Shown one piece after another: positions 15,731 through 23,636 of a stretch of DNA of 64,000 bases (positions within the stretch are counted from its first letter, which is position 1; every line of letters begins with the position of its first letter). The stretch is from CAVYPR01 sp963770505 (GTDB lineage Bacteria; Actinomycetota; Acidimicrobiia; Acidimicrobiales; RAAP-2). The stretch is from positions 1,116,001 through 1,180,000 of the forward strand of contig CAVYPR010000006.1 of assembly GCA_963770505.1 (NCBI GenBank), given 5' to 3'. Made by a program: the position numbers and the translations under genes. Under the pieces are notes generated by a model. That model was not told the origin of the DNA. It saw only the letters and a list, made by a program, of their open reading frames with translations, and ran no database searches.

Positions 15731-17358
15731 GCCCACCCGGGACGTCGGCGCCCCGGGGCGCCGGGGACGCCCCCGGACCCTTCGACGTCCTGGTGCTGGG
15801 GAGCGGCGTGGCCGGCCTCTCGGCCGCCGTCCGCCTGGCCGCGGCCGGGGACGGAAGGCCGCGGCGGCACGTCGGCGTGCTGACCAAGGGCGAGCTCTCC
15901 CAGTCGGCCACCCGCTGGGCCCAGGGGGGGGTGGCGGCGGTGCTGGGGGGCGACGAGGACTCGACCGACCTGCACCTGGCCGACACCCTGGCCGCGGGGG
16001 CCGGGCTCTGCGACGCCGACGCCGTCCGGGTGATGGTCGACGAGGGGCCGGCCCGGGTGGAAGAGCTCATCGCCATGGGCGCCGAGTTCGACCGGGAGGC
16101 CTCGGGGTCGCTGTCGCTGGCCCGGGAGGGCGGCCATTCGAGGGCGCGGGTCGTCCACGCCGGCGGCGCGGCCACCGGTGCCGAGGTGGAGCGGGCGCTG
16201 GTGGAGGCCACCCGGGCGGCGGCCGGGGCGGTGCTCGAGCGGTGGTTCGCCGTCGACCTGCTGGTCGAGGGGGGGCGGTGCACCGGGGTCCTGGCCCTCT
16301 CCCCCGCCGGCCGGGTCGTCGAGGTGCGCGCCCGCCACGTGGTGGTGGCCACCGGCGGCGCCGGGCAGCTCTTCGCCGTCACCACCAACCCGACCGAGGC
16401 CACGGCGGACGGGGTGGCCATGGCGCTGCGGGCCGGGGTGGCGGTGGCCGACGTCGAGTTCTTCCAGTTCCACCCCACCGCGCTGCACCACCCGGCCATG
16501 CCCCGGCCGCTGCTCTCCGAGGCCCTGCGGGGGCACGGCGCCCTCCTGCGCGACGGCGCGGGGGAGCGGTTCGTCGACGAGCTCGCCCCCCGCGACGTGG
16601 TGAGCCGGGCCATGGCCGCCCGGATGGCCGAGCAGGGCCTCGACCACCTCTGGCTGGACGCCACCGGCCTCGGGCGGTTCGACGAGCGCTTCCCCACCAT
16701 CGCCGCCTCGCTGTCGGCCATCGGCCTGGACCCGAGCGTCGACTGGCTGCCCATCGCCCCGGCCGCCCACCACATCTCGGGCGGGGTCATGACCGACCTG
16801 TGGGGGGCCACCGAGCTCCCCGGGCTCTGGGCCGCCGGGGAGGCCGCCTGCAGCGGAGTGCACGGGGCGAACCGGCTGGCCTCGAACTCGCTGCTCGAGG
16901 GGATGGTCTTCGGGGCCCGGCTGGTGGAGGCCATCGCCGGGGGCGCCGACGGCCCCAGCACCACCGGGGTGCTGCGGCCGTTGCTCTCGGCCGAGGGGGG
17001 GATCGCCGTTCGCCAGGTGGGCGCGCCGGCCGATGCCGGGGGATCCGCCCCGGGCGGGGCCGACGTGGCCAAGCTGCGCGAGGAGCTCCAGCGGGCCATG
17101 ACCGAGGGCGCCGGGGTGGTGCGCTCGGCCGCCTCGATCGACCGCGCCGCCGCCGCCGTGGCCCAGGTGGCGGCCGAGCGGCCCGGAGCCGTCACCACCG
17201 GCGCCGCCGTGGAGCTGGGGAACCTGGTGACGGTGAGCGGCGCCCTCCTGCGCTCGGCCCGGCTGCGTGAGGAGAGCCGGGGCGCCCACTCGCGCTCGGA
17301 CTTCCCCGAGACCGACCCGGCCGGCCGGTGCCGGCTGGTGCAGCGGGGCGGCCGGTGA
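15727..17358 (+). CDS. nadB: L-aspartate oxidase
   Basis: NadB oxidises aspartate to iminoaspartate in de novo NAD synthesis, with FAD. The 543-residue protein has VLVLGSGVAGLSAAVRLA (FAD dinucleotide fold, about residue 20), LSQSATRWAQGGVAAVLG, the fumarate-reductase-like EFFQFHPTALHHPAMP and the C-terminal FAD block GANRLASNSLLEGMVFGARL. nadA is not adjacent in the window; nadC is. Starts at GTG overlapping the panD stop. Confidence 0.95.
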   Translation: MSPPGTSAPRGAGDAPGPFDVLVLGSGVAGLSAAVRLAAAGDGRPRRHVGVLTKGELSQSATRWAQGGVAAVLGGDEDSTDLHLADTLAAGAGLCDADAVRVMVDEGPARVEELIAMGAEFDREASGSLSLAREGGHSRARVVHAGGAATGAEVERALVEATRAAAGAVLERWFAVDLLVEGGRCTGVLALSPAGRVVEVRARHVVVATGGAGQLFAVTTNPTEATADGVAMALRAGVAVADVEFFQFHPTALHHPAMPRPLLSEALRGHGALLRDGAGERFVDELAPRDVVSRAMAARMAEQGLDHLWLDATGLGRFDERFPTIAASLSAIGLDPSVDWLPIAPAAHHISGGVMTDLWGATELPGLWAAGEAACSGVHGANRLASNSLLEGMVFGARLVEAIAGGADGPSTTGVLRPLLSAEGGIAVRQVGAPADAGGSAPGGADVAKLREELQRAMTEGAGVVRSAASIDRAAAAVAQVAAERPGAVTTGAAVELGNLVTVSGALLRSARLREESRGAHSRSDFPETDPAGRCRLVQRGGR

Positions 17359-17401
17359 GCGGCCCCGGCGCAGCCTCCCCCCCGACGTCCACCCCCCGCA
17401 G

Positions 17402-18274
17402 GTGGCCGTGCGCCAGGCGGTGGCGCTGGCCCTGGCCGAGGACGTGCTCCCGCTCGGGGACCTGTCCGCCGCGGTGGTGCCCGCCGGGGCCACGGCGCGT
17501 TTCGCCCTGGTGGCCCGGGGCACCGGGGTCGTGGCCGGCCAGCGGTGTGCCGAGGAGGCGTTCGCCCTCGTCGACCCCGGCCTGTCGGTGGCATGGCACC
17601 GGCCCGACGGGTCGGCGGTCACCCCCGGCGACGCCGTCGCCGAGGTGGAGGGCCGGCTGCGGTCGATCGTCACCGCCGAGCGGACCGCCCTCAACTTCTG
17701 CTGCCACCTCTCGGGGGTGGCCACCCTCACGCGGCGGTTCGTCGACGCGGTGGCCGCCGTCGACCCCACGGTGCGGGTGCTCGACACCCGCAAGACCACC
17801 CCCGGGCTGCGGGCGCTGGAGAAGGCCGCGGTGCGGGCCGGGGGAGGCCGCAACCACCGGGCCAGCCTCTCCGACGCCGTCATGGTGAAGGACAACCACC
17901 TGGCCGGGGTGGGGATCGCCGAGGCGGTGGCCCGGGCCCGCGACCTGTGGCCGGGCCGGATGGTCGAGGTGGAGTGCGACCGCCGTGAGCAGGTGGAGGA
18001 GGCCTGCCGGGCCCGGGCCACGGCCATCCTGCTCGACAACATGTCGCCGGCCGAGGCGGCCGATTGCACGGCGCTGGCCCGCCGGCTGGCGCCGGAGGCC
18101 GGGGTGCTGGTCGAGGTGTCGGGCGGGGTGACCCTCGACACCGTGGCGGCCTACGCTGCGGCCGGCGTGGACATGATCTCGGTCGGGGCCCTGACCCACT
18201 CGGTGCCCGTGCTCGACCTGGGGCTGGACCTCGTGGCCGCGGACGGCGGCCACCGGCCGGAGGGGGAGGGCTGA
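17402..18274 (+). CDS. nadC: Nicotinate-nucleotide pyrophosphorylase (carboxylating)
   Basis: NadC converts quinolinate and PRPP to nicotinate mononucleotide. Seen: LAEDVLPLGDLSAAVV, ERTALNFCCHLSGVATLT, VLDTRKTTPGLRALEKAAVRAGGGRNHR, VMVKDNHLAG, VEVSGGVTLDTVAAYAAAGVDMISVGALTHS. GTG 17402 opens the uninterrupted frame (290 residues). A more natural start is GTG 17355, which overlaps the nadB stop, but the frame breaks at a run of seven C near 17378-17384; adding one C would give MSGPGAASPPDVHPPQ leading straight into the core. That run is a likely sequence error. Confidence 0.92.
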   Translation: MAVRQAVALALAEDVLPLGDLSAAVVPAGATARFALVARGTGVVAGQRCAEEAFALVDPGLSVAWHRPDGSAVTPGDAVAEVEGRLRSIVTAERTALNFCCHLSGVATLTRRFVDAVAAVDPTVRVLDTRKTTPGLRALEKAAVRAGGGRNHRASLSDAVMVKDNHLAGVGIAEAVARARDLWPGRMVEVECDRREQVEEACRARATAILLDNMSPAEAADCTALARRLAPEAGVLVEVSGGVTLDTVAAYAAAGVDMISVGALTHSVPVLDLGLDLVAADGGHRPEGEG

Positions 18275-18276
18275 GG

Positions 18277-19128
18277 GTGCTGCTGGCCATCGACGTGGGG
18301 AACACCGAGTCGCTCGTGGGCCTCTACGCGCTGACGGCGGCCGAGGGGGAGTCGCTGCCCCCGAGCGACGCCGGGTTCGGGATCGGGGCCGAGCACGAGC
18401 CGAGCCGCGGCCTCACCCACCACTGGCGGCTGTCGACGGTCCCCACCCGTACGCCCGACGAGTACGCGGTCCTCCTCACCCAGCTGCTCGACCTCGAGGG
18501 GCTCGACATCTCGGCCAGCGTCACCGGCATCGCCATCAGCTCCTCGGTGCCGGTGGTGACCGGCGGGCTCCGCCAGATGGCCTCCCGGTGGTTCGCCGAC
18601 CTGCCCTGCGTGGTGCTCGGACCCGGGGTGAAGAGCGGCATGCCCATCCTCTACGACAACCCCAAGGAGGTCGGGGCCGACCGCGTGGCCAACGCGGTGG
18701 GCGCCTACGACCTCTACGGCGGGCCCTGCGTCGTCGTCGACCTCGGCACGGCCACGACCTTCGACGCCATCTCGCCCGACGGCGAGTACCTGGGCGGGGC
18801 CATCACGCCCGGGGTGGCCATCAGCCTCGAGGCCCTCTTCCAGCACGCGGCGGCCCTGCGGCCGGTCGAGCTGGTGCCGCCGCGCGACGTCATCGCCCGC
18901 TCCACCGTCGAGTCGATCCAGTCCGGGGCCCTCTACGGCTTCGCCGCCCAGGTCGACGGGATCTGCCGTCGGTTCGTGGCCGAGCTCGGGCCCTCGACGG
19001 TGGTGGCCACCGGCGGCCTGAGCGAGATGGTGGCCCCCCACTGCGAGCTGGTCGAGCACGTGGAGCCGTGGCTCACCCTGCACGGGCTGCGGATCGTCTT
19101 CGAGCGCAACACCCGGGGCCAGCGTTGA
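18277..19128 (+). CDS. coaX: Type III pantothenate kinase
   Basis: CoaX phosphorylates pantothenate as the first step to coenzyme A. The 283-residue protein begins LLAIDVGNTES, the ASKHA phosphate-1 motif, and contains GVKSGMPILYDNPKEVGADRVANAVGAY, VVVDLGTATTFDAIS, GAITPGVAISLEALF and VVATGGLS. A Gly/Glu-rich insert separates the first two strands (about residues 20-45), common in actinobacterial CoaX. The GTG at 18277 follows GGAGGG. With panC and panD it makes most of the CoA branch in one block. Confidence 0.94.
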   Translation: MLLAIDVGNTESLVGLYALTAAEGESLPPSDAGFGIGAEHEPSRGLTHHWRLSTVPTRTPDEYAVLLTQLLDLEGLDISASVTGIAISSSVPVVTGGLRQMASRWFADLPCVVLGPGVKSGMPILYDNPKEVGADRVANAVGAYDLYGGPCVVVDLGTATTFDAISPDGEYLGGAITPGVAISLEALFQHAAALRPVELVPPRDVIARSTVESIQSGALYGFAAQVDGICRRFVAELGPSTVVATGGLSEMVAPHCELVEHVEPWLTLHGLRIVFERNTRGQR

Positions 19129-20534
19129 GCCGCCAGGTCCCCTACCGCTTCGAGCGGACCATCGGCGCCGGCGAGGTGGCGGTGCGCTGGGAGGCGCTCG
19201 GTCCCGGGGAGGAGTCGGGGGACGAGGTCTCGGTGGCCGGGCGCGTGATGCTGTCGCGGCCCCAGGGCCGCCTGGCCTTCGCCGAGCTGCGCGACTCGAC
19301 GGGGGCCGTCCAGCTGTTCGCCCTGGAGAAGGTGACCGCCGACTTCGAGGGCATCACCCGGCTCAACCTGGGCGACTGGATCGGGGCCCGGGGCGAGGTG
19401 GTGCGGACCAAGCGCGGCGAGCTCTCGGTGAAGGTGGCCGACTGGGTGCTCCTGGCCGAGGCCAGGCGCAACTTCGGCGACAAGTGGCGCGGCGTCTCGG
19501 ACGTGGAGACCCGCTACCGCCAGCGCGAGGTCGACCTGTGGGCCAACGAGCGCAGCCGGGAGATCCTCCTCCTGCGCAGCGCGCTGGTCCGCCGCCTGCG
19601 CGAGCGCCTCTGGGAACAGGGGTTCGTCGAGGTCGAGACGCCGATCCTCCACGCCGTGGCCGGCGGGGCGGCCGCCCGGCCCTTCGTCACCTACCACCAG
19701 GCGCTCGACGCCGACCTCTACCTGCGCATCGCCCCCGAGCTGTTCTTGAAGCGGCTGGTGGTCGGGGGGTTCGAGAAGGTGATGGAGATCGGGCGGCTCT
19801 TCCGCAACGAGGGGCTCTCGCCCCGCCACAACCCCGAGTTCACCACCCTCGAGCTCTACCAGGCCTACGCCGACTACCACGACCTGATGGTCCTCTTCGA
19901 GGAGCTGGTGGCCGGTCTCGCCCGCGACCTGCTCGGCACCGACCACCTCACCTACCAGGGCCGCCCCCTCCCCCTGGCCACGCCGTGGCGCCGCGCCACC
20001 CTGGCCGAGCTCGTCGGCGAGCGCATCGGCGAGTCGGTCGACGTCCACACCCCGGTGGTCCAGCTGCGCCGGGTCGCCGCGGCGCACGGGGTGCCGGTCG
20101 AAGACGGCTGGGGGCCGGGGAAGCTCCTGCTCGAGATCTACGAGAAGACGACCGAGACCGAGCTGTGGGACCCGGTCTTCGTGATGGACTACCCGGCCGA
20201 GGTCTCCCCGCTGGCCCGGCGCCACCGCGACGACCCGGAACTGGTCGAGCGGTTCGAGCCGGTCGTGGCCGGGCGAGAGCTGGGCAACGCCTTCACCGAG
20301 CTGATCGACCCCGACGACCAGCGGGCCCGGTTCGAGGAGCAGGCTGCGGCCCGCGCCGCCGGCGACGAGGAGGCCAACGAGGTGGACGAGGAGTACCTGC
20401 GGGCCCTCGAGTACGGCCTGCCCCCCACCGCCGGCCTCGGCCTCGGCGTCGACCGGCTGGCCATGTTGTTCGCCGACGTCTCGAACATCCGCGAGGTCAT
20501 CGCCTTCCCCACCCTGCGGCCCGAGCGGCCCTAG
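19125..20534 (+). CDS. lysS: Lysyl-tRNA synthetase, class II
   Basis: Class II LysRS of 469 residues. The N-terminal OB-fold anticodon domain includes SVAGRVMLSRPQGRLAFAEL; the catalytic core shows motif 2 region GRLFRNEGLSPRHNPEFTTLE and motif 3 GLGLGVDRLAMLF. The only plausible start is TTG 19125, which overlaps the coaX stop (TTGA); this gives a short but complete OB fold starting at PYRFERT. A TTG start on an essential gene is unusual here, so a base error or a rare start are both possible. Ends the cofactor block. Confidence 0.93.
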   Translation: MSRQVPYRFERTIGAGEVAVRWEALGPGEESGDEVSVAGRVMLSRPQGRLAFAELRDSTGAVQLFALEKVTADFEGITRLNLGDWIGARGEVVRTKRGELSVKVADWVLLAEARRNFGDKWRGVSDVETRYRQREVDLWANERSREILLLRSALVRRLRERLWEQGFVEVETPILHAVAGGAAARPFVTYHQALDADLYLRIAPELFLKRLVVGGFEKVMEIGRLFRNEGLSPRHNPEFTTLELYQAYADYHDLMVLFEELVAGLARDLLGTDHLTYQGRPLPLATPWRRATLAELVGERIGESVDVHTPVVQLRRVAAAHGVPVEDGWGPGKLLLEIYEKTTETELWDPVFVMDYPAEVSPLARRHRDDPELVERFEPVVAGRELGNAFTELIDPDDQRARFEEQAAARAAGDEEANEVDEEYLRALEYGLPPTAGLGLGVDRLAMLFADVSNIREVIAFPTLRPERP

Positions 20535-20544
20535 GCGCCGTCGC

Positions 20545-20814
20545 TCACGCCAGCTTCATGAAGAGGCGCTCCACCTCGGCCAGGGCGTAGCCGTCGGCGG
20601 CCGCCTCGGCGGGGTGCTCGATGCAGTAGGCGAGCCCCGAGGCCACCAGCCTGAACCCCGCCTGCTCGAGGGCCCTGGTGGCCGCCGAGAGCTGGGCCAG
20701 CACCTCGCGGCACTCGCGGCCCTCCTCCAGCATGCGCTCGACGCCCTGGACCTGGCCGGCCACCCGCCGCAACCGCTTGCGGACGTCGTCGACCGCCTCC
20801 GCGGGGAGCTCCAT
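20545..20814 (-). CDS. cstR: CsoR-family repressor of CstR (persulfide-sensing) type
   Basis: An 89-residue all-helical DUF156 repressor. Starting at ATG 20814 (AGGAG six bases before), Cys 35 (GRECREVL) and Cys 64 (LAYCIEHP) are present, but the position of the copper-binding His of true CsoR is Gly 60. Two Cys 29 residues apart without the His is the CstR pattern, in which persulfides link the Cys and release DNA. The gene lies 50 bases downstream of a rhodanese-persulfide dioxygenase on the same strand, the classic CstR target. A matching operator stands at 21996-22011. Formaldehyde-sensing FrmR is a less likely alternative. Confidence 0.85.
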   Translation of the reverse strand: MELPAEAVDDVRKRLRRVAGQVQGVERMLEEGRECREVLAQLSAATRALEQAGFRLVASGLAYCIEHPAEAAADGYALAEVERLFMKLA

Positions 20815-20863
20815 CACCGACTCCTCTCTCGCCGCCGCAACCGTCGACGCCCGTGCCCGCCCC

Positions 20864-21964
20864 TCACGCCGCGCAGCGGTTCGGTCCCGCCTCGAGCCGC
20901 CGGCAGTCCTCGGGACCGGCGGTGACTCGGCCGATGTTGACGGCGATGATCTCGGCGTAGTGGGGCGGGCGCGGCGTGGCCCGGTGGGCCGCCCACTCGA
21001 CGAACGCCTCCTCGTCCCACGAGAGCGGCTCGAGGGTGCGGCGGAGGTCGCCGAGGGCGGCCGCCACCGGCACCGACGGCCGGACCCCGACCGCCCCGCC
21101 GTAGTGGCCGGGGAGCACCAACGTGTCGTCGGGCCGGGTCAGCACCTGGGCGTGCAGCGACCGGTGGAGCTCGCGGGCGAACTCCTCGGCCCGCTCGGCC
21201 AGGTCGGGACGGCCCACCCCGTCGACGAACAGGGTGTCGCCGGTGAGCACCGCCCGCCCGCCCACGTCGTAGACGGTCGAGCCCCTGGTGTGGCCGGGGG
21301 TGGAGACGGCGGTCACCTCGAAGAGGACGGCCCCGCCCAGCTCGAAGCGATCCCCGTCGCCGAGCGGCTCGAAGTCGAACTCGTAGGCGTCGGCCGGGTT
21401 GAGGTGGAGCGAGGCGCCGGCGGTCGCGGCCAGGGCCCGCGCCCCGCTCACGTGGTCGGCGTGGAGGTGGGTGTCGAAGACCCGGGTGATGCGCCACCCG
21501 CGCCTCTCGGCCTCGGCCAGGTAACGGCCGGCCTCGGCCGAGGGGTCGACGGCGAAGGCCTCGCCGCCCGATCCCACCAGGTAGGAGAGGCAGCCCTTCC
21601 CCCTCCGGCGGACCTGGACCACCTCGACCGCACCCAGGTCGACGGTGGCCGCGTCGTAGACCGAGGCCCAGGCGGCCATGCCGCCGAGGAGCTCGGTGGC
21701 GGCGATCCCCGCCGACCCCAGCCTCGCCACCGCCGCCTTGGACCGGGTCCCGGTGGCGCACACCACCACCACCTGGCGCCCGTCCCCCATCTCGCCGCCG
21801 CGGGCCGCCAGCTCGTCGAGGGGGATGTTCCGCGAGCCGGCGATCGACCAGCCGGCGAACTCGTCGGGCTCGCGGACGTCGATGACCACCGGTGCCGACT
21901 CGGTGCCGAGCCGTCCGGCGAGCTCCTCGGCGGTGATGGTCGCCCCGGCCCCGTCGTCATCCAC
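20864..21964 (-). CDS. Rhodanese-persulfide dioxygenase fusion
   Basis: A 366-residue fusion for sulfide/persulfide detoxification. Residues about 10-105 form a rhodanese domain (VVIDVREPDEFAGWSIAGS) with active Cys 69 in CATGTRS. Residues about 112-355 form a metallo-beta-lactamase domain of the ETHE1/BLH type, with iron ligands in THLHADHVSG (166-175), STPGHTRGSTVY, LTGDTLFVDGVGRPDL and VLPGHYGG. It should oxidise glutathione- or other thiol persulfides to sulfite and pass sulfane sulfur through the rhodanese Cys. GTG 21964 is chosen because GAGGAGG lies eight bases upstream; the frame open to 22114 would run over the operator. First gene of the cstR operon. Confidence 0.9.
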   Translation of the reverse strand: MDDDGAGATITAEELAGRLGTESAPVVIDVREPDEFAGWSIAGSRNIPLDELAARGGEMGDGRQVVVVCATGTRSKAAVARLGSAGIAATELLGGMAAWASVYDAATVDLGAVEVVQVRRRGKGCLSYLVGSGGEAFAVDPSAEAGRYLAEAERRGWRITRVFDTHLHADHVSGARALAATAGASLHLNPADAYEFDFEPLGDGDRFELGGAVLFEVTAVSTPGHTRGSTVYDVGGRAVLTGDTLFVDGVGRPDLAERAEEFARELHRSLHAQVLTRPDDTLVLPGHYGGAVGVRPSVPVAAALGDLRRTLEPLSWDEEAFVEWAAHRATPRPPHYAEIIAVNIGRVTAGPEDCRRLEAGPNRCAA

Positions 21965-21995
21965 CCCGAGCCCTCCTCGTCGCCGTCCCCTCATC

Positions 21996-22011
21996 ATACC
22001 CCCCTGGGTAT
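21996..22011. promoter_or_regulatory. CstR/CsoR-type operator
   Basis: ATACCC and GGGTAT form a perfect inverted repeat around four bases, the consensus shape of CsoR/CstR operators. On the reverse strand a TATGAT -10 box (21993-21998) overlaps it, so the bound repressor would block the dioxygenase operon. The same half-sites recur before the second CsoR gene at 59304-59320. Confidence 0.85.
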
Positions 22012-22065
22012 CTAGGAAGGCACGACCCGGGCCCGGGCGTCGCGCGGTGCGCGAGGATCTGCGCT

Positions 22066-22719
22066 GTGAGCGGGCCCGGCGACGTCGAGCGCGTCCACCA
22101 CCCCCTGTTCGCACGGCTCTACGCGCGACTGGCGGCCTCGGGCGAGGCGGCGGGGGCGGCCGAGCACCGCCGCGAGCTGCTGGACGGGCTCGGTGGACGG
22201 GTGGTGGAGGTGGGCGCCGGACCGGGCACGAACTTCACCCACTACCCGCCCACGGTGCGCCAGGTGGTGGCCGTCGAGCCGGAGGGGTACCTGCGGGAGC
22301 TGGCCCGACGGGCCGTGGCCAGCTCGGCGGTGCCCGTGCAGCCGGTCGCCGGGACCGCCGCCGCCCTGCCGCTGTCCGACGGGTGGGCCGACGCCGTGGT
22401 CTTCTCGCTTGTGCTGTGCACCGTGGGCTCCCCGGCGGCGGCCCTGGCCGAAGCGCGGCGCGTCCTGTCCCCCGGCGGCGAGCTCCGCTTCTACGAGCAC
22501 GTCCGGGCCGAGGGGGAGCGGACCGCCCGCCGCCAGGACCTCGCCGACCGGCCGTGGTCGTGGATCGCCGGAGGCTGCCACCCCAACCGCGACACCGTGG
22601 CGGCCGTCGCCGCCGCCGGCTTCGCCGTCACCGGGCTGCGGCGCTTCGACTTCGTGCCCCACCGCGTGCGGCTCCCGGTGGCGCCCCACGTCATCGGAAG
22701 GGCCGCCCGGGACGCCTGA
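22066..22719 (+). CDS. Class I SAM-dependent methyltransferase
   Basis: A 217-residue methyltransferase of the Methyltransf_11/UbiE-like group. Motif I is VVEVGAGPGTNF (about residue 45), the acidic ribose-binding Glu is in VVAVEPEGYL, and the post-motif region has LPLSDGWADAVVFSLVLCTV and ARRVLSPGGELRFYEHVR. The pattern is close to METTL7-like phospholipid or thiol methyltransferases; since human METTL7 proteins methylate hydrogen sulfide and thiols, a sulfur link with the divergent persulfide operon is tempting but speculative. GTG 22066 starts 55 bases from the operator. Confidence 0.85.
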   Translation: MSGPGDVERVHHPLFARLYARLAASGEAAGAAEHRRELLDGLGGRVVEVGAGPGTNFTHYPPTVRQVVAVEPEGYLRELARRAVASSAVPVQPVAGTAAALPLSDGWADAVVFSLVLCTVGSPAAALAEARRVLSPGGELRFYEHVRAEGERTARRQDLADRPWSWIAGGCHPNRDTVAAVAAAGFAVTGLRRFDFVPHRVRLPVAPHVIGRAARDA

Positions 22720-22860
22720 GCCCCCCGGCGCGGCTTCCGCCGGGTCGGCCGGTCCCCACCGGGCGCGTCGCGTCCCCGTGTCGCCGGGCGGACGCCTCGG
22801 GGGTCGCGCCGCGAACGGGCGCCCCCCGTCCGGCCACGACCTCATGGGAGGCGGCCGTCT

Positions 22861-22977
22861 TCACGTGAAGATGATCTGACCGCCGGCGGCCATTTCGTAG
22901 AAATCGCCGACCGTGATGATGTCGCGCACCTGGTCGATAAAGATCGTCGAACCCCGAGTCCAGGTGCGAGCAGCCAT
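22861..22977 (-). CDS. Small protein, 38 residues, unknown
   Basis: A short reverse-strand frame from ATG 22977 to TGA 22861, preceded by AGGGGGTGAGG at a suitable distance. The product starts MAARTWTRGSTIFIDQVRD and ends MAAGGQIIFT, a mix of charged and hydrophobic residues with no low complexity, unlike the GC-driven false frames around it. The local DNA is richer in A/T than its surroundings. It is divergent from the secreted protein gene at 23215. Function unknown; could be a leader or toxin-like peptide, or chance. Confidence 0.4.
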   Translation of the reverse strand: MAARTWTRGSTIFIDQVRDIITVGDFYEMAAGGQIIFT

Positions 22978-23214
22978 GCCTCACCCCCTCTTCGGGCGAG
23001 AGCCTGGCCTTTCCACAGGTGTCAGGCATGTGTCCGGAACGTCAGAAGCGTGCCGGGAACGTCTTGTCAGGAATGTCCCCGGTTACTTCTCTTCACCGGT
23101 GGCCCTCACATACTCCTCACACCTGGCTCATCGGGCCATCACCTCGGACCCCGAGACTGTCGATGGAGCCGGAAAGCCGGCTGCACGACCGACGAAGGGA
23201 AACAGGAACAGACA
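22978..23214 (+). promoter_or_regulatory. Structured leader upstream of the secreted protein gene
   Basis: No gene is evident on the forward strand here. A 17-base direct repeat with three mismatches occurs at 23021-23037 and 23066-23082 (GTCAGG..ATGT..CCGG). Further down are two exact hairpins: CTCGG/CCGAG around three bases (23143-23155) and AGCCGG/CCGGCT around AAAG (23167-23182), followed by an AGGA ribosome site. The layout suggests a regulated promoter plus a folded 5' leader; no known riboswitch class could be matched by eye. Confidence 0.45.
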
Positions 23215-23565
23215 ATGCTGAAGAAGATCATCGCCACCACCGTCCTCGGCGGGACCCTCGCACTGGGCGCGGCCGGCGTGGCGGGAGCCGCGACCACAGG
23301 CGGCTCCGCCCACCCCAACTGCGCCAAGGCGCAGGCCGCGGTGACACGGATCGTCAAGCTGGAGGCGAAGGCCGACGTGTGGCTGCCCAAGGCCCAGCAG
23401 CGCGAGGCGACCGCCACGCAGAACGGCAACGCCAAGCGGGCCGCCCGCATCGGCCGGCGCATCGACCGGGTACAGAAGCTCGAGGCCAAGGCCAACGCCC
23501 GCATCCAGAAGGTCGAGGCCGCGTGCCCGGGCACGACCACCCCGTCGGGGGGCGCCGCCTCGTAG
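23215..23565 (+). CDS. Small exported helical protein, unknown
   Basis: A 116-residue protein with a clear signal peptide (MLKKIIATTVLGGTLALG then AAGVAGA, cleavage about residue 26). The mature part is a charged Ala/Lys/Arg/Glu helix with two Cys (HPNCAKAQ and EAACPGT) placed near the ends, which could form a disulfide, and repeated LEAKA segments (VKLEAKADVW, QKLEAKANAR) suggesting a coiled coil or helical hairpin. ATG 23215 follows AGGA. Not recognised; looks like a secreted envelope-associated protein. Confidence 0.75.
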   Translation: MLKKIIATTVLGGTLALGAAGVAGAATTGGSAHPNCAKAQAAVTRIVKLEAKADVWLPKAQQREATATQNGNAKRAARIGRRIDRVQKLEAKANARIQKVEAACPGTTTPSGGAAS

Positions 23566-23584
23566 GCGCAACGGTTCCAAAAGG

Positions 23585-23613
23585 GGACCCGTGTGCCCTC
23601 GGGCCGCGGGTCC
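23585..23613. terminator. Putative two-way terminator hairpin
   Basis: GGACCCG (23585-23591) pairs with CGGGTCC (23607-23613) across a GC-rich loop. It lies between two convergent genes (stops at 23565 and 23637), where a shared terminator is expected. No T tract follows. Confidence 0.45.
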
Positions 23614-23636
23614 GCGGCCTCCGGCGTCGACGGGCC

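Noticed and set aside
15637..18141. Long reverse-strand frames (up to 834 residues) over nadB and nadC
   Set aside because: Both genes on the other strand have all family motifs; the antisense text is low-complexity Arg/Pro/Gly.
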